Source: Bacteroidales bacterium (GTDB taxonomy: Bacteria; Bacteroidota; Bacteroidia; Bacteroidales; GWA2-32-17). From it: 64,000 nucleotides of DNA. The notes beneath the pieces are model-generated. The model did no database searches, had not been told where the DNA came from, and saw only the letters and a list, made by a program, of their open reading frames with translations. The first letter of the stretch is position 1. Each line of letters begins with the position of its first letter. The stretch spans positions 25,955-89,954 of the forward strand of contig JABUFC010000005.1 in NCBI GenBank assembly GCA_013314715.1, written 5' to 3'. The position numbers and the translations under genes were made by a program. Below, in pieces: positions 43,401 through 51,858 of this stretch.

Positions 43401-43731
43401 TGATTATATAGTAACGCTTATCGCAACCAATGACTGTGGCAGCGATACTATATCGCAAACCATACACGTTGAGGCATCCGGAATTGAAAATAATGATTTT
43501 GCAAGGACAAACATATACCCAAATCCTGTTCACAATATTCTTACAATTGACTTAGTACACCCTATGCAGACTAAAATGACTATTTATACAATAGATGGAC
43601 GTTTTGTAATGCAAGATACTTTTAATAGCGAAAAGTGTTATATGAATGTTGAAAAACTTGAACAAGGTGCTTATATAATCGAAATACAAACGCTTAACGG
43701 TACTTATAAAAAGATTTTTGTAAAAGAATAA
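40420..43731 (+). CDS. Secreted M14 zinc carboxypeptidase with PKD and Ig-like repeats and type IX sorting tail
   Basis: The mature enzyme follows a signal peptide (1-20, ending YGQ). The M14 catalytic domain spans about 110-400, with zinc ligands in HGDE (His174, Glu177) and a later His in NTHGG, plus substrate-binding DPNRNFPNP. A carboxypeptidase regulatory-like domain (about 405-480), a PKD domain (SFLWDFGDGQTS) and Ig-like repeats with a WYDAPQGG motif follow. A second PKD domain (NSYNWAYGDGMF) precedes the T9SS tail (IYPNPVHNILTI to KKIFVKE). At 1103 residues it is a surface or secreted exopeptidase. The start is set by the -7 box at 40400. Confidence 0.88.
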   Translation: MKSFIIGLFLVASFSFIYGQKNNIEKQKAYEQINTYNDVYFKFKVSSREELNVLPLFISVDNVIGNTVYAYVHKKHFDKLLALNLPFEVVSKTSESKALTMATTVAQMANWDRYPTYSVYVQMMQNYAANYSNLCKLDTIGTSQNGRLLLVLKITDNPSLAEGEPRVFFSGTMHGDEITGGVLLLRLADYLLTNYNTSPRVREIVDNEEIWINPFANPDGTYAGGDNTVANATRELANGVDPNRNFPNPVQGQHPDGESWAPETVAMMNFGAAHNFTMSMNTHGGAEVFNYPWDSWTSAEKTHADDNWWQYIGHEYADTVFVYSPSSYMRGVSSNGITEGADWYYAFGSRQDYFTYYLLGREVTLEISNTKLLDAAQLPNHWNYNYRSFLNYARQAKYGIHGVVTDACSGQPVKAKIFIVSHDRDSSHVYSSLPVGDYHRPIYAGTYSMTVSAPGYQSQTINNISVTNKTTVVRDILLTPLPPVADFVADVTSGCNATIHFTNQSQAPVGSSFLWDFGDGQTSTDENPVHTYTNSGTYTVTLTVQNSCTGNATKTRTNYITITLPSSPVVNNINLCGSGIANYSATASGTVYWYDAPQGGNQLATGNTYSTNISQTTTVYAENHTPAPSVYGGDNRYNSSGGFLSSSTAHYLIFDCYEPATLVSVQVNAQSQGSRTIQLQNASGSVLQSVTVSLPAGLSTVTLNFNLPVANGLRLVGPTNAALYRNNSGSSYPYHIGNIISITGNSANDLGYYYYFYNWEVKGSDCISPRVPVTANVFNLPIANAGQDIQIASGTSAQLNATATNGSGNYSYHWEPANLVNNANIANPTTVNLTQNQTFVLTVTDLVSGCVSHDTILITVSSNILTVNIIPSSTSVCQGENVILNTQVTGGNGNYTYTWESNPTGFSSSLSNPVVSPLTSTTYVVTVSDGFIQGTASVNINVLPLPQASFSYAVNQLDVNFTNSSLNANSYNWAYGDGMFSNAVNPIHTYASNGDYIVTLIATNDCGSDTISQTIHVEASGIENNDFARTNIYPNPVHNILTIDLVHPMQTKMTIYTIDGRFVMQDTFNSEKCYMNVEKLEQGAYIIEIQTLNGTYKKIFVKE

Positions 43732-43840
43732 TGAAATTATTAAAAAAAATAGCTCGCTAAATTTGTGGGTTATTTTTTTTCTTTATCAAAAATTAGCATA
43801 TTTTTAGAAAAACAACATCTTATTGTTCTGATGTTTTTAA

Positions 43841-43848
43841 TACCTTTG
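43841..43848 (+). promoter_or_regulatory. -7 box TACCTTTG for the S41 protease gene
   Basis: This is an exact TAnnTTTG match, 20 bases before the ATG. TTG at 43823-43825 lies 15 bases upstream, slightly close. Confidence 0.5.
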
Positions 43849-43867
43849 CGGAAATAAATAAATTGAG

Positions 43868-45460
43868 ATGAAAATAAAACAAGTATTTATTGCATTAAGT
43901 ATTTTCTTTTGTTTTACTACTTATGCACAAGTTGGAGCTCAACAAGCAGCATTAAAAATTCAGCGAACTTTCGATATTATTAATTTGTTTTATGTGGATA
44001 CCGTAAATAATGACAAATTAGCTGAAGCTGCTATTATAGAAATGTTAAAAACTTTAGACCCACATTCAACTTACATTAGTAAAGATGAAGTTCGCGAAAT
44101 GAACGAACCACTCGAAGGTAATTTCGAAGGCGTGGGAATTCAATTTAATATTTTTGAAGACACCATATTAGTAGTGAATCCCATACCTGGTGGACCAAGC
44201 GAGAAACTTGGAATACGCGCAGGCGATAGAATTATTAAAATTGATGGAGTAAATGTAGCCGGTGTAAAAATTAAAAATAATGAAGTATTTAAAAAACTGA
44301 GAGGTAAAAAAGGTACTCAAGTAACCGTATCTATTTTGCGAAGAGGAGAAAAAGAATTATTAGATTTTACCATAACTCGAGATAAAATTCCAATTTATAG
44401 CCTCGATGCTGCTTATATGATTGACAAAGAAATTGGTTACATAAAACTTAATCGCTTTGCTGCTACAACCATAGAAGAATTTCAAAAGGCTATTAAAGAT
44501 TTAAAAGCAAAAGGAATGAAAGATTTGATACTCGATTTGGCTGGTAATGGCGGTGGTTATTTAAATGCAGCAGTTGATTTAGCAGATGAGTTTCTCGATG
44601 ACAAAAAAATGATTGTTTATACACAAGGTTTAACAAGTCCACGAACCGATTATAAAGCAACCGAAAAGGGTGAATGGCAAACTGGACGTTTAGTAGTGAT
44701 TGTAGACGAAGGTTCTGCATCGGCTAGCGAGATTGTATCAGGTGCTATTCAAGATTGGGATAGAGGATTGATAGTGGGAAGACGTACATTTGGAAAAGGT
44801 CTGGTTCAACGCCCATTTAATCTTAATGATGGTTCTATGATTCGGCTTACAGTAGCTCGATATTATACTCCTTCGGGTAGATTAATTCAAAAACCATACG
44901 AAAAAGGATTCGACGACTATTCTAAGGAAATTATTAAACGCTATAACAATGGCGAACTTACCAATGCCGATAGTATTCATTTTCCCGATAGTCTAAAATA
45001 TCAAACCATTCTTTCTAAACGTACAGTTTATGGAGGTGGTGGTATTATGCCCGATTTATTTGTACCTCTCGATACCAATGCTTATACAAAATATTATAAA
45101 CAATTAATGCAGAAAGGAGTTATATATCGTTTTAATTTGCAATATCTTGATAAAGAACGTGAAAAATTAAAAGAAAAATATAAAACTTTTGAAGACTTTA
45201 AAAATAATTTTCAAGTTGATGCTGCGATGATTGATAGTTTAGCTTCGTTAGCCAAAAAAGAAAAAATTGATTTTACAGACGATGAAAAAATTAAAAGCGA
45301 AAAAGATATCAAAAATATGATAAAGGCGCTTTTAGCTCGCGACTTATGGGACAACTCTCAATATTTTGAAATTATTAACCCAACACGCGATGAATATATT
45401 AAAGCTATTGAGGCTATACGTGATAAAAAATTATATAATAAAAAATTAGGCAAATTATAA
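43868..45460 (+). CDS. S41-family C-terminal processing protease (CtpA-like)
   Basis: This 530-residue periplasmic protease has a signal peptide (about 1-20), a helical domain, and a PDZ domain (about 80-165, GVGIQFNIFEDTILV, then GIRAGDRIIKIDG). The S41 core has the catalytic Ser in EGSASASEIVSGA and the general-base Lys in GRRTFGKGLVQ. It should cleave C-terminal tails of envelope proteins. A Lys-rich C-terminal helical extension follows. It begins a plus-strand run with pnuC one base behind. Confidence 0.92.
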   Translation: MKIKQVFIALSIFFCFTTYAQVGAQQAALKIQRTFDIINLFYVDTVNNDKLAEAAIIEMLKTLDPHSTYISKDEVREMNEPLEGNFEGVGIQFNIFEDTILVVNPIPGGPSEKLGIRAGDRIIKIDGVNVAGVKIKNNEVFKKLRGKKGTQVTVSILRRGEKELLDFTITRDKIPIYSLDAAYMIDKEIGYIKLNRFAATTIEEFQKAIKDLKAKGMKDLILDLAGNGGGYLNAAVDLADEFLDDKKMIVYTQGLTSPRTDYKATEKGEWQTGRLVVIVDEGSASASEIVSGAIQDWDRGLIVGRRTFGKGLVQRPFNLNDGSMIRLTVARYYTPSGRLIQKPYEKGFDDYSKEIIKRYNNGELTNADSIHFPDSLKYQTILSKRTVYGGGGIMPDLFVPLDTNAYTKYYKQLMQKGVIYRFNLQYLDKEREKLKEKYKTFEDFKNNFQVDAAMIDSLASLAKKEKIDFTDDEKIKSEKDIKNMIKALLARDLWDNSQYFEIINPTRDEYIKAIEAIRDKKLYNKKLGKL

Positions 45461-45461
45461 T

Positions 45462-46040
45462 ATGCTTCAATGGTTTGCCGAAAATTATATTGAGGCAATT
45501 GCAGCTATTACAGGCATTATTGCAATTTTTTTCCAAATTAGGGTTAAACCCATATATTGGCCCATTAGTATAATCAATGTGATGCTTTATATTTTTGTTT
45601 TTTATCAAGCTCGTTTATATGCCGAAATTTCATTACAATTGTATTATTTAGTTATGAGTGCATATGGGTGGATATTTTGGTCTAAAAAAGCTAATAATCT
45701 TACTATTCCAATAACAAAAACAACTACAAAAACTTGGCTAGTAATAATATCCATATTTCCTTTTATATGGCTGGGTATGGCTTTTTTGTTAAAAAAATAT
45801 TCCAACACCGATGTCCCTTTCGTCGATTCATTTTTAACTACTCTCAGCTTTGTTGCTACATATTTGCTTGCTCGAAAAAAAATTGAGAATTGGATATTAT
45901 GGATTTTTATAGATTTTATGTCTATTGGCTTGTATTTTTATAAGCATTTATATGCAACTATTATTTTATTTGTTATATTAACAATGTTAGCTTTTTGGGG
46001 CTATTTTGAATGGAGAAAACAATTGAATGCTTCCACATAA
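45462..46040 (+). CDS. pnuC: PnuC-type nicotinamide riboside transporter
   Basis: The 192 residues have about seven membrane spans and the PnuC signature (WPISIINVMLYIFVFYQARLY; ALQLYYLVMSAYGWIFW-like region). PnuC moves nicotinamide riboside by facilitated diffusion, held in the cell by phosphorylation. The gene overlaps the next gene, a NadR-type kinase, by 14 bases, which is the expected transport-kinase pairing. A thiamine (PnuT) role is possible in this family but disfavoured by that neighbour. Confidence 0.88.
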   Translation: MLQWFAENYIEAIAAITGIIAIFFQIRVKPIYWPISIINVMLYIFVFYQARLYAEISLQLYYLVMSAYGWIFWSKKANNLTIPITKTTTKTWLVIISIFPFIWLGMAFLLKKYSNTDVPFVDSFLTTLSFVATYLLARKKIENWILWIFIDFMSIGLYFYKHLYATIILFVILTMLAFWGYFEWRKQLNAST

Positions 46041-46539
46041 TACATATGTTATTATAGGTCCAGAATCGACAGGGAAAACGATGCTTTGTCAGCAATTGGC
46101 AGACTATTTTAATGGAGCATGGATTCCTGAATATGCTCGAACTTATATAGAGCAATTAAACCGACCTTATACATACGATGATGTCATTCATATAGCTAAA
46201 AAACAAATAGAGATTGAACAACAATTTGTAACAGATAAAAAATATGTTTTTATTGATACTGATGTCATAATTACTAAGGTCTGGCTACAACATGTTTTCA
46301 AAAATAGTCCCGTTTGGATAGATGAATACCTAAAACATGCTTATCGCAAAGCTTATCTTTTAACCTATCCCGATTTGCCATGGGAGTTCGATCCTGTTAG
46401 AGAAAACCCTCATTTAAGAGAATATTTATTTAATTGGTACGAAAAAGAAATAAAAGCGATTCATGCTAAATATGTTATCATAAAAGATAAAGAAAAACAA
46501 CGTATAATGAATGCAATTAAATATATTAAAAATAATTAG
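46027..46539 (+). CDS. NadR-type ribosylnicotinamide kinase (AAA ATPase)
   Basis: The 170 residues correspond to the C-terminal kinase domain of NadR. The P-loop is GPESTGKTMLCQQL (11-24), FIDTDVIITKVW carries the acceptor Asp, and the sequence continues PWEFDPVRENPHLRE as in NadR. It phosphorylates nicotinamide riboside to NMN. The repressor and adenylyltransferase domains of enteric NadR are absent. Overlap with pnuC shows a salvage operon. Confidence 0.85.
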   Translation: MLPHNTYVIIGPESTGKTMLCQQLADYFNGAWIPEYARTYIEQLNRPYTYDDVIHIAKKQIEIEQQFVTDKKYVFIDTDVIITKVWLQHVFKNSPVWIDEYLKHAYRKAYLLTYPDLPWEFDPVRENPHLREYLFNWYEKEIKAIHAKYVIIKDKEKQRIMNAIKYIKNN

Positions 46540-46667
46540 TATAATAATATAAAATAAAATTTGTTTAAAAATAATTTATAAAATTTATTCCTCAATTGTT
46601 ATTCGATTAAAAAACATTTTCCCGAAAAATATAAAATGTAAGTAATAAAAAATTCAAACTTTTAATG

Positions 46668-46675
46668 TATATTTG
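46668..46675 (+). promoter_or_regulatory. -7 box TATATTTG for the first PD40-OmpA gene
   Basis: This is an exact TAnnTTTG match, 19 bases before the ATG. Confidence 0.45.
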
Positions 46676-46693
46676 TCCGTTTAATAGATATTT

Positions 46694-48859
46694 ATGAGGC
46701 GTTTTTATACTTTTTTACTGGTTCTAAGTGTTAGTTTATGTAAGCTATTTATTGCGAATGGCCAGGTTGATACTTCGTTGGTTCCTAATGTTATCGATGT
46801 AGGACAAGCTCAGTTTAAAGTAGTAGGTGTAGAATGGGCAAACAAAGTAATATCATTTTCGTCTGAATATAGTCCTAAAATTAAAAGCGCAAATCAAGTA
46901 TTAGGAAAACCTAATGTATTCCCAATTGGAGGAAGTTCACCCTGTGCATGGACTTATGCTAAAAAGGCAAAAAATGGCGATGAATTTATAAGGGTTTCAT
47001 TTCAAAATGCTATAAAAGTTAAACAAGTTGCTATTTTTGAAAATTATAAGCCAGGTGCTGTAGAAAAAATTACTCTTTATGGAAAAAATCCTGGAGAAGA
47101 AAAAGTCGTGTATCAGTCAACTGCCCAATTAGCCAGTGAGTCAAAACGAGTACTCAATATTTTTTTTGAAGAAACAACATTTGAAGTTCAAGAATTAGAA
47201 TTACGCTTAAACTCCGAAAAAGTATCAGAATTTGAAATTGATGCCATTGGAGTTTCTAATACTACCGATTCAATAAAAGCTCGTATTAATGTACCTGTAA
47301 ATTTGAAATATCAAGCTGTTAAAGAATCTTTAGGACCTGCCATCAATTCAGAGTTCGACGAAAGAGCTCCCATTATTTCAGCCGATTCAAAAGAAATATT
47401 CTTTGTTCGTAAAAATCACCCTCAAAATACTGGTGGAAGTGCCGACGAAGACGATATTTGGTATTCAAAGATATTGGATGGTCAATGGATGCCGGCTGTT
47501 AATATTGGTTCACCTCTTAATACTAACGATAATAATTTTGCTCAATCTATAACTCCCGATGGGAATATGATTTTGTTAGCTAATATCTATGTAAAAGAAG
47601 GACGCAATGTAACTTTAAAACCAGGTGCTTCGGTTTCATATAAAACCCGAACAGGTTGGAGTTTCCCTGTTGAACAAAAAATTAAAGATTTTAAGAATAA
47701 TAGTGCATACGTGAATTATTATCTCTCAGCCAATGGAAAATATTTATTAATGGCTATTGAAGGCGACGATTCTTATGGTGGACTTGATTTATATGTTAGC
47801 TTCAGAAATGGTGAGAATTCGTGGTCAAAACCCATCAATCTTGGTCCCGACGTAAATACTGCCGCAAATGATTATAGCCCATTTTTGGCAGCCGATGGCA
47901 TTACTTTATATTATTCTACATCAGGATTAAGTGGTTACGGCAAAGAAGATATTTTTGTTACTCGGCGACTTGATGATACATGGATGCACTGGTCAGAACC
48001 CATGAACATGGGAAAACCTATTAACTCACCCGAATCCGATTCTAAATTTTCAATCCCAGCATCAGGGAGTTATGCCTATTTTTCATCAAAAGAAGGTTCT
48101 GTTGGCTTATACGACATTTTCAGAATCCTTTTACCCGATACAGCAAAACCTCAAGCAGTCGCACTTTTAAAAGGAAGCGTAATGGATATGACTACCAAAG
48201 AACCCATAGGAGGAGCTATTATTATATATAAAAATTATCCCGACGAAGCCATTGTAATTAAAGAAATTAGCGATTCTTTAACCGGGAAATTCAGTGTTTA
48301 TTTGCCTGTTGGTAATAAATATACTGCGGTTATTAAGGCCAATGGTTATATCGATGGAAAACAATCGCTCGATTTAACCTCCATCTATAACTTTACTATT
48401 ATTGAACAACAACCTATATTGATGGTCAAAAAATCGGCTTTTAAAACCATTAAAGGAAAACTGAACGATAAATTAACCGATAAATCGATTGCTGGTGCTA
48501 AAGTAGCATTAGTGGCCGATTCTGCTTCGGGGAAAATTATAGCAGTTACATATGCCAACGATAAAGGCGAATTTGAATTTAAACTCGAAAATTTTGACGA
48601 AAACGAAAAAGTATTACTTTTGGTTGAGCAAGATAATTATCAACAAAAAGTTATTGAATTGGGCGACATTTCTAATGAAACCGAAATTCCACTTGATCTT
48701 AATTTAGATCCAGTTATTAAAAAAGATAAAGTTATTGAATTTCATAATATATACTTCGATTACGGTAAGGCTACTTTAAGAGAAGAATCAAAAGAGGTAT
48801 TAGATAGAATTGTAGCAGTTATGAACGAAAATCCAACACTAGAAATTGAACTTAGCTGA
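46694..48859 (+). CDS. PD40-OmpA family envelope protein, cut short by an in-frame TGA
   Basis: The frame of 721 residues has a signal peptide (about 1-24), a discoidin-like domain (about 45-195) and a PD40/WD40-like propeller (about 210-480, ERAPIISADSKEIFFVR and DDIWYSK repeats). Two carboxypeptidase-regulatory-like domains follow, then the start of an OmpA peptidoglycan-binding domain (IYFDYGKATLREES). It stops in that domain at TGA 48857-48859, exactly where family members have the Gly of GHTD. The frame continues for 74 more codons after the stop. Its intact paralogue is at 60900. The propeller-CRD-OmpA order recalls PorE of the type IX system, but the N-terminal domain differs. Confidence 0.8.
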   Translation: MRRFYTFLLVLSVSLCKLFIANGQVDTSLVPNVIDVGQAQFKVVGVEWANKVISFSSEYSPKIKSANQVLGKPNVFPIGGSSPCAWTYAKKAKNGDEFIRVSFQNAIKVKQVAIFENYKPGAVEKITLYGKNPGEEKVVYQSTAQLASESKRVLNIFFEETTFEVQELELRLNSEKVSEFEIDAIGVSNTTDSIKARINVPVNLKYQAVKESLGPAINSEFDERAPIISADSKEIFFVRKNHPQNTGGSADEDDIWYSKILDGQWMPAVNIGSPLNTNDNNFAQSITPDGNMILLANIYVKEGRNVTLKPGASVSYKTRTGWSFPVEQKIKDFKNNSAYVNYYLSANGKYLLMAIEGDDSYGGLDLYVSFRNGENSWSKPINLGPDVNTAANDYSPFLAADGITLYYSTSGLSGYGKEDIFVTRRLDDTWMHWSEPMNMGKPINSPESDSKFSIPASGSYAYFSSKEGSVGLYDIFRILLPDTAKPQAVALLKGSVMDMTTKEPIGGAIIIYKNYPDEAIVIKEISDSLTGKFSVYLPVGNKYTAVIKANGYIDGKQSLDLTSIYNFTIIEQQPILMVKKSAFKTIKGKLNDKLTDKSIAGAKVALVADSASGKIIAVTYANDKGEFEFKLENFDENEKVLLLVEQDNYQQKVIELGDISNETEIPLDLNLDPVIKKDKVIEFHNIYFDYGKATLREESKEVLDRIVAVMNENPTLEIELS

Positions 48860-49084
48860 CATACCGATAGTAAATCGAGTGATGATTTTAATAATAAGCT
48901 TTCACAACAAAGAGCGGATGCTGCTAAAGAATATATCGTATCTAAAGGTATTGCCGAATCAAGAATTGTTGCAAAAGGATATGGCGAAAAACGCCTTTTA
49001 AATAAATGTAAAGATAATGTACCTTGCTCAGAAGAAGAGCATGCTATAAATAGAAGAATTGAAGTTAAAATTTTAAAAATGTAA
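48860..49084 (+). pseudogene. Separated rest of the OmpA domain of the PD40-OmpA protein
   Basis: In the same frame as the gene before it, HTDSKSSDDFNNKLSQQRAD and GYGEKRLL, then NRRIEVKILKM, complete a normal OmpA C-terminal domain, including the Asp and Arg that bind diaminopimelate. There is no start codon of its own. A single GGA-to-TGA change explains the break. It may be a nonsense mutation, a sequence error, or a site of read-through. Confidence 0.8.
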
Positions 49085-49087
49085 TTT

Positions 49088-51082
49088 ATGAATCGTATTG
49101 CTTTTTTATGGATATTGATTTGTTCTTTTTTTCTTACACCTATTGTTGCACAAAACATACCCGATAGCCTTGAATCAAAACTATCGGGTAAATCACCAAA
49201 AGAGCAAGTAGCATATTTAACCAAAATTGCCAATAGTATATTGAAATCGAATTCAAATGCTGCTTTTGAATTAGCTAAAACAGCCAATAGTATTGCAGTT
49301 AAAAATAACGATCGAAATGGCGAATATCAATCGGCTGTAATTGCCGGAAAAGCAGCTCGTTATGCTGGCAAAGCAAGCGAAAGTATAGTATATTTGAATA
49401 ATGCTATTAATATTGTTTCGCAAACTAACAATAAACAAACCTTAGCAGCTATATATAATGAATTAGGCTTATCGTGTCGCGATGCCAAAAAATATAACGA
49501 TGCCATAAATGCCTATAATAAAAGTATTCCAATATATGAAGAACTGGGCGATACCAAAAATGCTTATTTAACTACTAATAATTTGGGAGCAATATATGTT
49601 AAATCTGGCCAAGCTAAACAAGCCATCGATATTTTTTTGAAAGCTAAATCCCTTGCTGAGAAAATGGGCGATAAAAAAGAAATAGCTTCAGCTACCTACC
49701 AATTAGGAGTTGCTTATGCAAATTATGGTAATAATAATGAAGCTCAGAAATTTTTTAATGCTGCCAAAGAAATGGCTCAATCACTCAATTTGTCCGCATT
49801 ATTAGCCTCTATTGAACAAAGTATATCCGCTTTACAAGAAAATTTAGCTCATAAAACCAAGACTACCTATGAACAAGAACAAGAGCAAGAAAAAGAAAAA
49901 ATGGTAACTATGCTACAAAGCCAATATCAAGAAGCACAGTTGCAAAATTTAAAATCGTTCGAAGAAATCGAAAAACTTAGTATTGAAAATCAAGCTAAAG
50001 AATACAAATTAAGGGCTATTCAGGGAGAAATTGAAAAACAAAAACTCGAAAATCAACTAAAAGAACAAAGTTTAAAAGTTTTAGAAGCTGAAAAAAAACA
50101 ACAAGAAGCTGAAATAACCAAGAAAAACGAAGCTATAGCATACCAAAAGAAGGTATTATTTATTATTGGATTTGCATTAGCAGTTGTTATTATTTTGTTA
50201 ATTTTTATTGTACGTTTATACATAGTAAATAAAAGAACGTTAAAGTTAGTTCGTGAACAAAAATTGCAAATTGAAAAACAAAAAGATGAAATAGAAATTA
50301 TTAATAAAGAATTAACCCATCAAAACACGATTATTCGAGAAAGTATCGATTATGCTAAACACATACAATTTGCTATGTTACCGAACCCAGCCATTATTTC
50401 ACAAGTATTTCCAAACTTTTTTGTGTTTTTTAAACCCCGTGATGTTGTAAGTGGCGATTTTTATTGGTTTCATAAAGCCAATGACAAAGCTATTTTGGCA
50501 ACTATTGATTGTACAGGACATGGAGTACCAGGTGCTTTCATGAGTTTAATTGCTAATTCAATGTTAAGTAAAATTGTTAAAGAAAAACAAATTTTCGATC
50601 CCGCTATTATTCTAGAAAACTTGAATATCGAAGTACTAGAGGCAATGTCGCAAAGTGGCGACGATTTAGATAATGGAATGGATATTACGGTTTGCACTTT
50701 AAATGAATCTGCTCAATTTATTGAAATAGCAATGGCGGGTCATTCTTGTGTTATTATTAATAATGGCGAATTGACTGAGTTAGACGGTAAGGATTTTTCG
50801 ATTGGAGGTGTATTTGCAAGCCCCGATTCCAAATATGAAAAACATCAATTACAACTCCAAAAAGGCATGAGTTGCTATTTTTATAGTGATGGCTTTGCCG
50901 ATCAAATTGGAGGCAACGATAAAAAGAAATTAGGACAGAAAGTATTAAACGAAATAATGATTAAAGCTAATGCATTAGAAGCCAATAAGCGTAGAGAATT
51001 TTTTGAACAATCGCTAAATGATTGGAAAGGTGATTTAAAACAAGTCGACGATATTATAATATTAGGCTTTAGCTATGTTTAA
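49088..51082 (+). CDS. TPR / coiled-coil / SpoIIE-type PP2C phosphatase
   Basis: The 664 residues start with a signal peptide (about 1-19), followed by tetratricopeptide repeats (about 25-260). A charged coiled coil (about 265-355, Gln/Glu/Lys-rich), one membrane span (about 356-380), a short cytoplasmic coiled coil and a SpoIIE PP2C phosphatase domain (about 430-664) complete it. Metal-binding Asp residues are seen in VVSGDFYWF, ATIDCTGHGVPGAFMS and DDIIILGF. A periplasmic TPR sensor could control a cytoplasmic Ser/Thr phosphatase, for example of an anti-sigma antagonist. It lies 3 bases behind the PD40-OmpA gene. Confidence 0.85.
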   Translation: MNRIAFLWILICSFFLTPIVAQNIPDSLESKLSGKSPKEQVAYLTKIANSILKSNSNAAFELAKTANSIAVKNNDRNGEYQSAVIAGKAARYAGKASESIVYLNNAINIVSQTNNKQTLAAIYNELGLSCRDAKKYNDAINAYNKSIPIYEELGDTKNAYLTTNNLGAIYVKSGQAKQAIDIFLKAKSLAEKMGDKKEIASATYQLGVAYANYGNNNEAQKFFNAAKEMAQSLNLSALLASIEQSISALQENLAHKTKTTYEQEQEQEKEKMVTMLQSQYQEAQLQNLKSFEEIEKLSIENQAKEYKLRAIQGEIEKQKLENQLKEQSLKVLEAEKKQQEAEITKKNEAIAYQKKVLFIIGFALAVVIILLIFIVRLYIVNKRTLKLVREQKLQIEKQKDEIEIINKELTHQNTIIRESIDYAKHIQFAMLPNPAIISQVFPNFFVFFKPRDVVSGDFYWFHKANDKAILATIDCTGHGVPGAFMSLIANSMLSKIVKEKQIFDPAIILENLNIEVLEAMSQSGDDLDNGMDITVCTLNESAQFIEIAMAGHSCVIINNGELTELDGKDFSIGGVFASPDSKYEKHQLQLQKGMSCYFYSDGFADQIGGNDKKKLGQKVLNEIMIKANALEANKRREFFEQSLNDWKGDLKQVDDIIILGFSYV

Positions 51083-51858
51083 ATACGCCATTATTACCAT
51101 TGCTTGTTTACCATTACGCCATGAACCATCCGAAAAAAGCGAAATGGAAACGCAACTATTATTTGGTGAAGTTGTTGAAATTATTGAAACAACAGGCAAT
51201 TGGTCAAAAATTAAAAACTTATTCGACCATTATGAAGGATGGGTTGATAATAAAAACTTTTTATATCTCGATGAAAAAAAACGCTTGGGATAACTCTAAA
51301 TCTTACGCGATTAATAATGTTTTAATTAATTGGGCAGAAAATTCAAAAAACGAAAAAATAATTATACCGGCAGGAGCTAATTTACCTAATTTTAATTTAT
51401 CAAACAATACATTTGTTATTAAAGATGAAGTATTTAAGCTTCAAAAACCAATAACATTATATGAACCTACCCGTAATAATATTATACTACTTGCCAACGA
51501 ATTTTTAAATTGTCCTTATTTATGGGGTGGTAAAACAGCCTTAGGTATCGACTGTTCGGGTTTAACTCAGGTTGTATATAAAATAATAGGAATTCAATTG
51601 CCACGAAATGCCTATCAACAAGCAGAATCAGGTAAATTAGTCTCGTTTATAGAAGAAGCAAAGCCGGGCGATTTGATGTTTTTTGATAATGCCGAAGGTA
51701 AAATAATTCATGTGGGGATTTATTTAGGAAACCATAAAATTATTCACGCATCAGGAAAAGTTCGTATCGATTCTATTGATAATCATGGTATTTATAAGGA
51801 AGAAGCAAAAAGATATTCGCACACACTTCGAATAATAAAACGGATTTTAAATGATTAA
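51075..51858 (+). pseudogene. SH3 plus NlpC/P60 (C40) peptidase, split by a frameshift at A8
   Basis: The first 68 codons (frame from ATG 51075) form a bacterial SH3-like domain (ACLPLRHEPSEKSEMETQLL, then YEGWVDNK). The catalytic NlpC/P60 domain is in the +1 frame: LGIDCSGLTQVVY holds the catalytic Cys, HVGIYLGNHKIIHA the His. The switch falls at a run of eight A (51274-51281); losing one A joins the frames. Related Bacteroidota peptidases, which cut peptidoglycan stem peptides between D-Glu and a diamino acid, are one frame. An ATG at 51271 could start the catalytic part alone. The start overlaps the phosphatase gene by 8 bases. Confidence 0.8.

Noticed and set aside
43740..43785. Possible terminator after the M14 peptidase gene
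   Set aside because: Pairing needs several G-T pairs and is weak, although a T-run follows; left uncalled.
46694..49084. TGA read as glycine or tryptophan by an altered genetic code
   Set aside because: Several essential or intact genes (rpoN, the HdrC-like subunit, the nucleoside permease) end in TGA, so TGA is a regular stop here.
51100..51270. N-terminal 57 codons of the frame that leads into the NlpC/P60 domain
   Set aside because: This part is out of frame with the SH3 domain, is Lys/Leu-rich by chance, and the same DNA clearly encodes SH3 sequence in the other frame.
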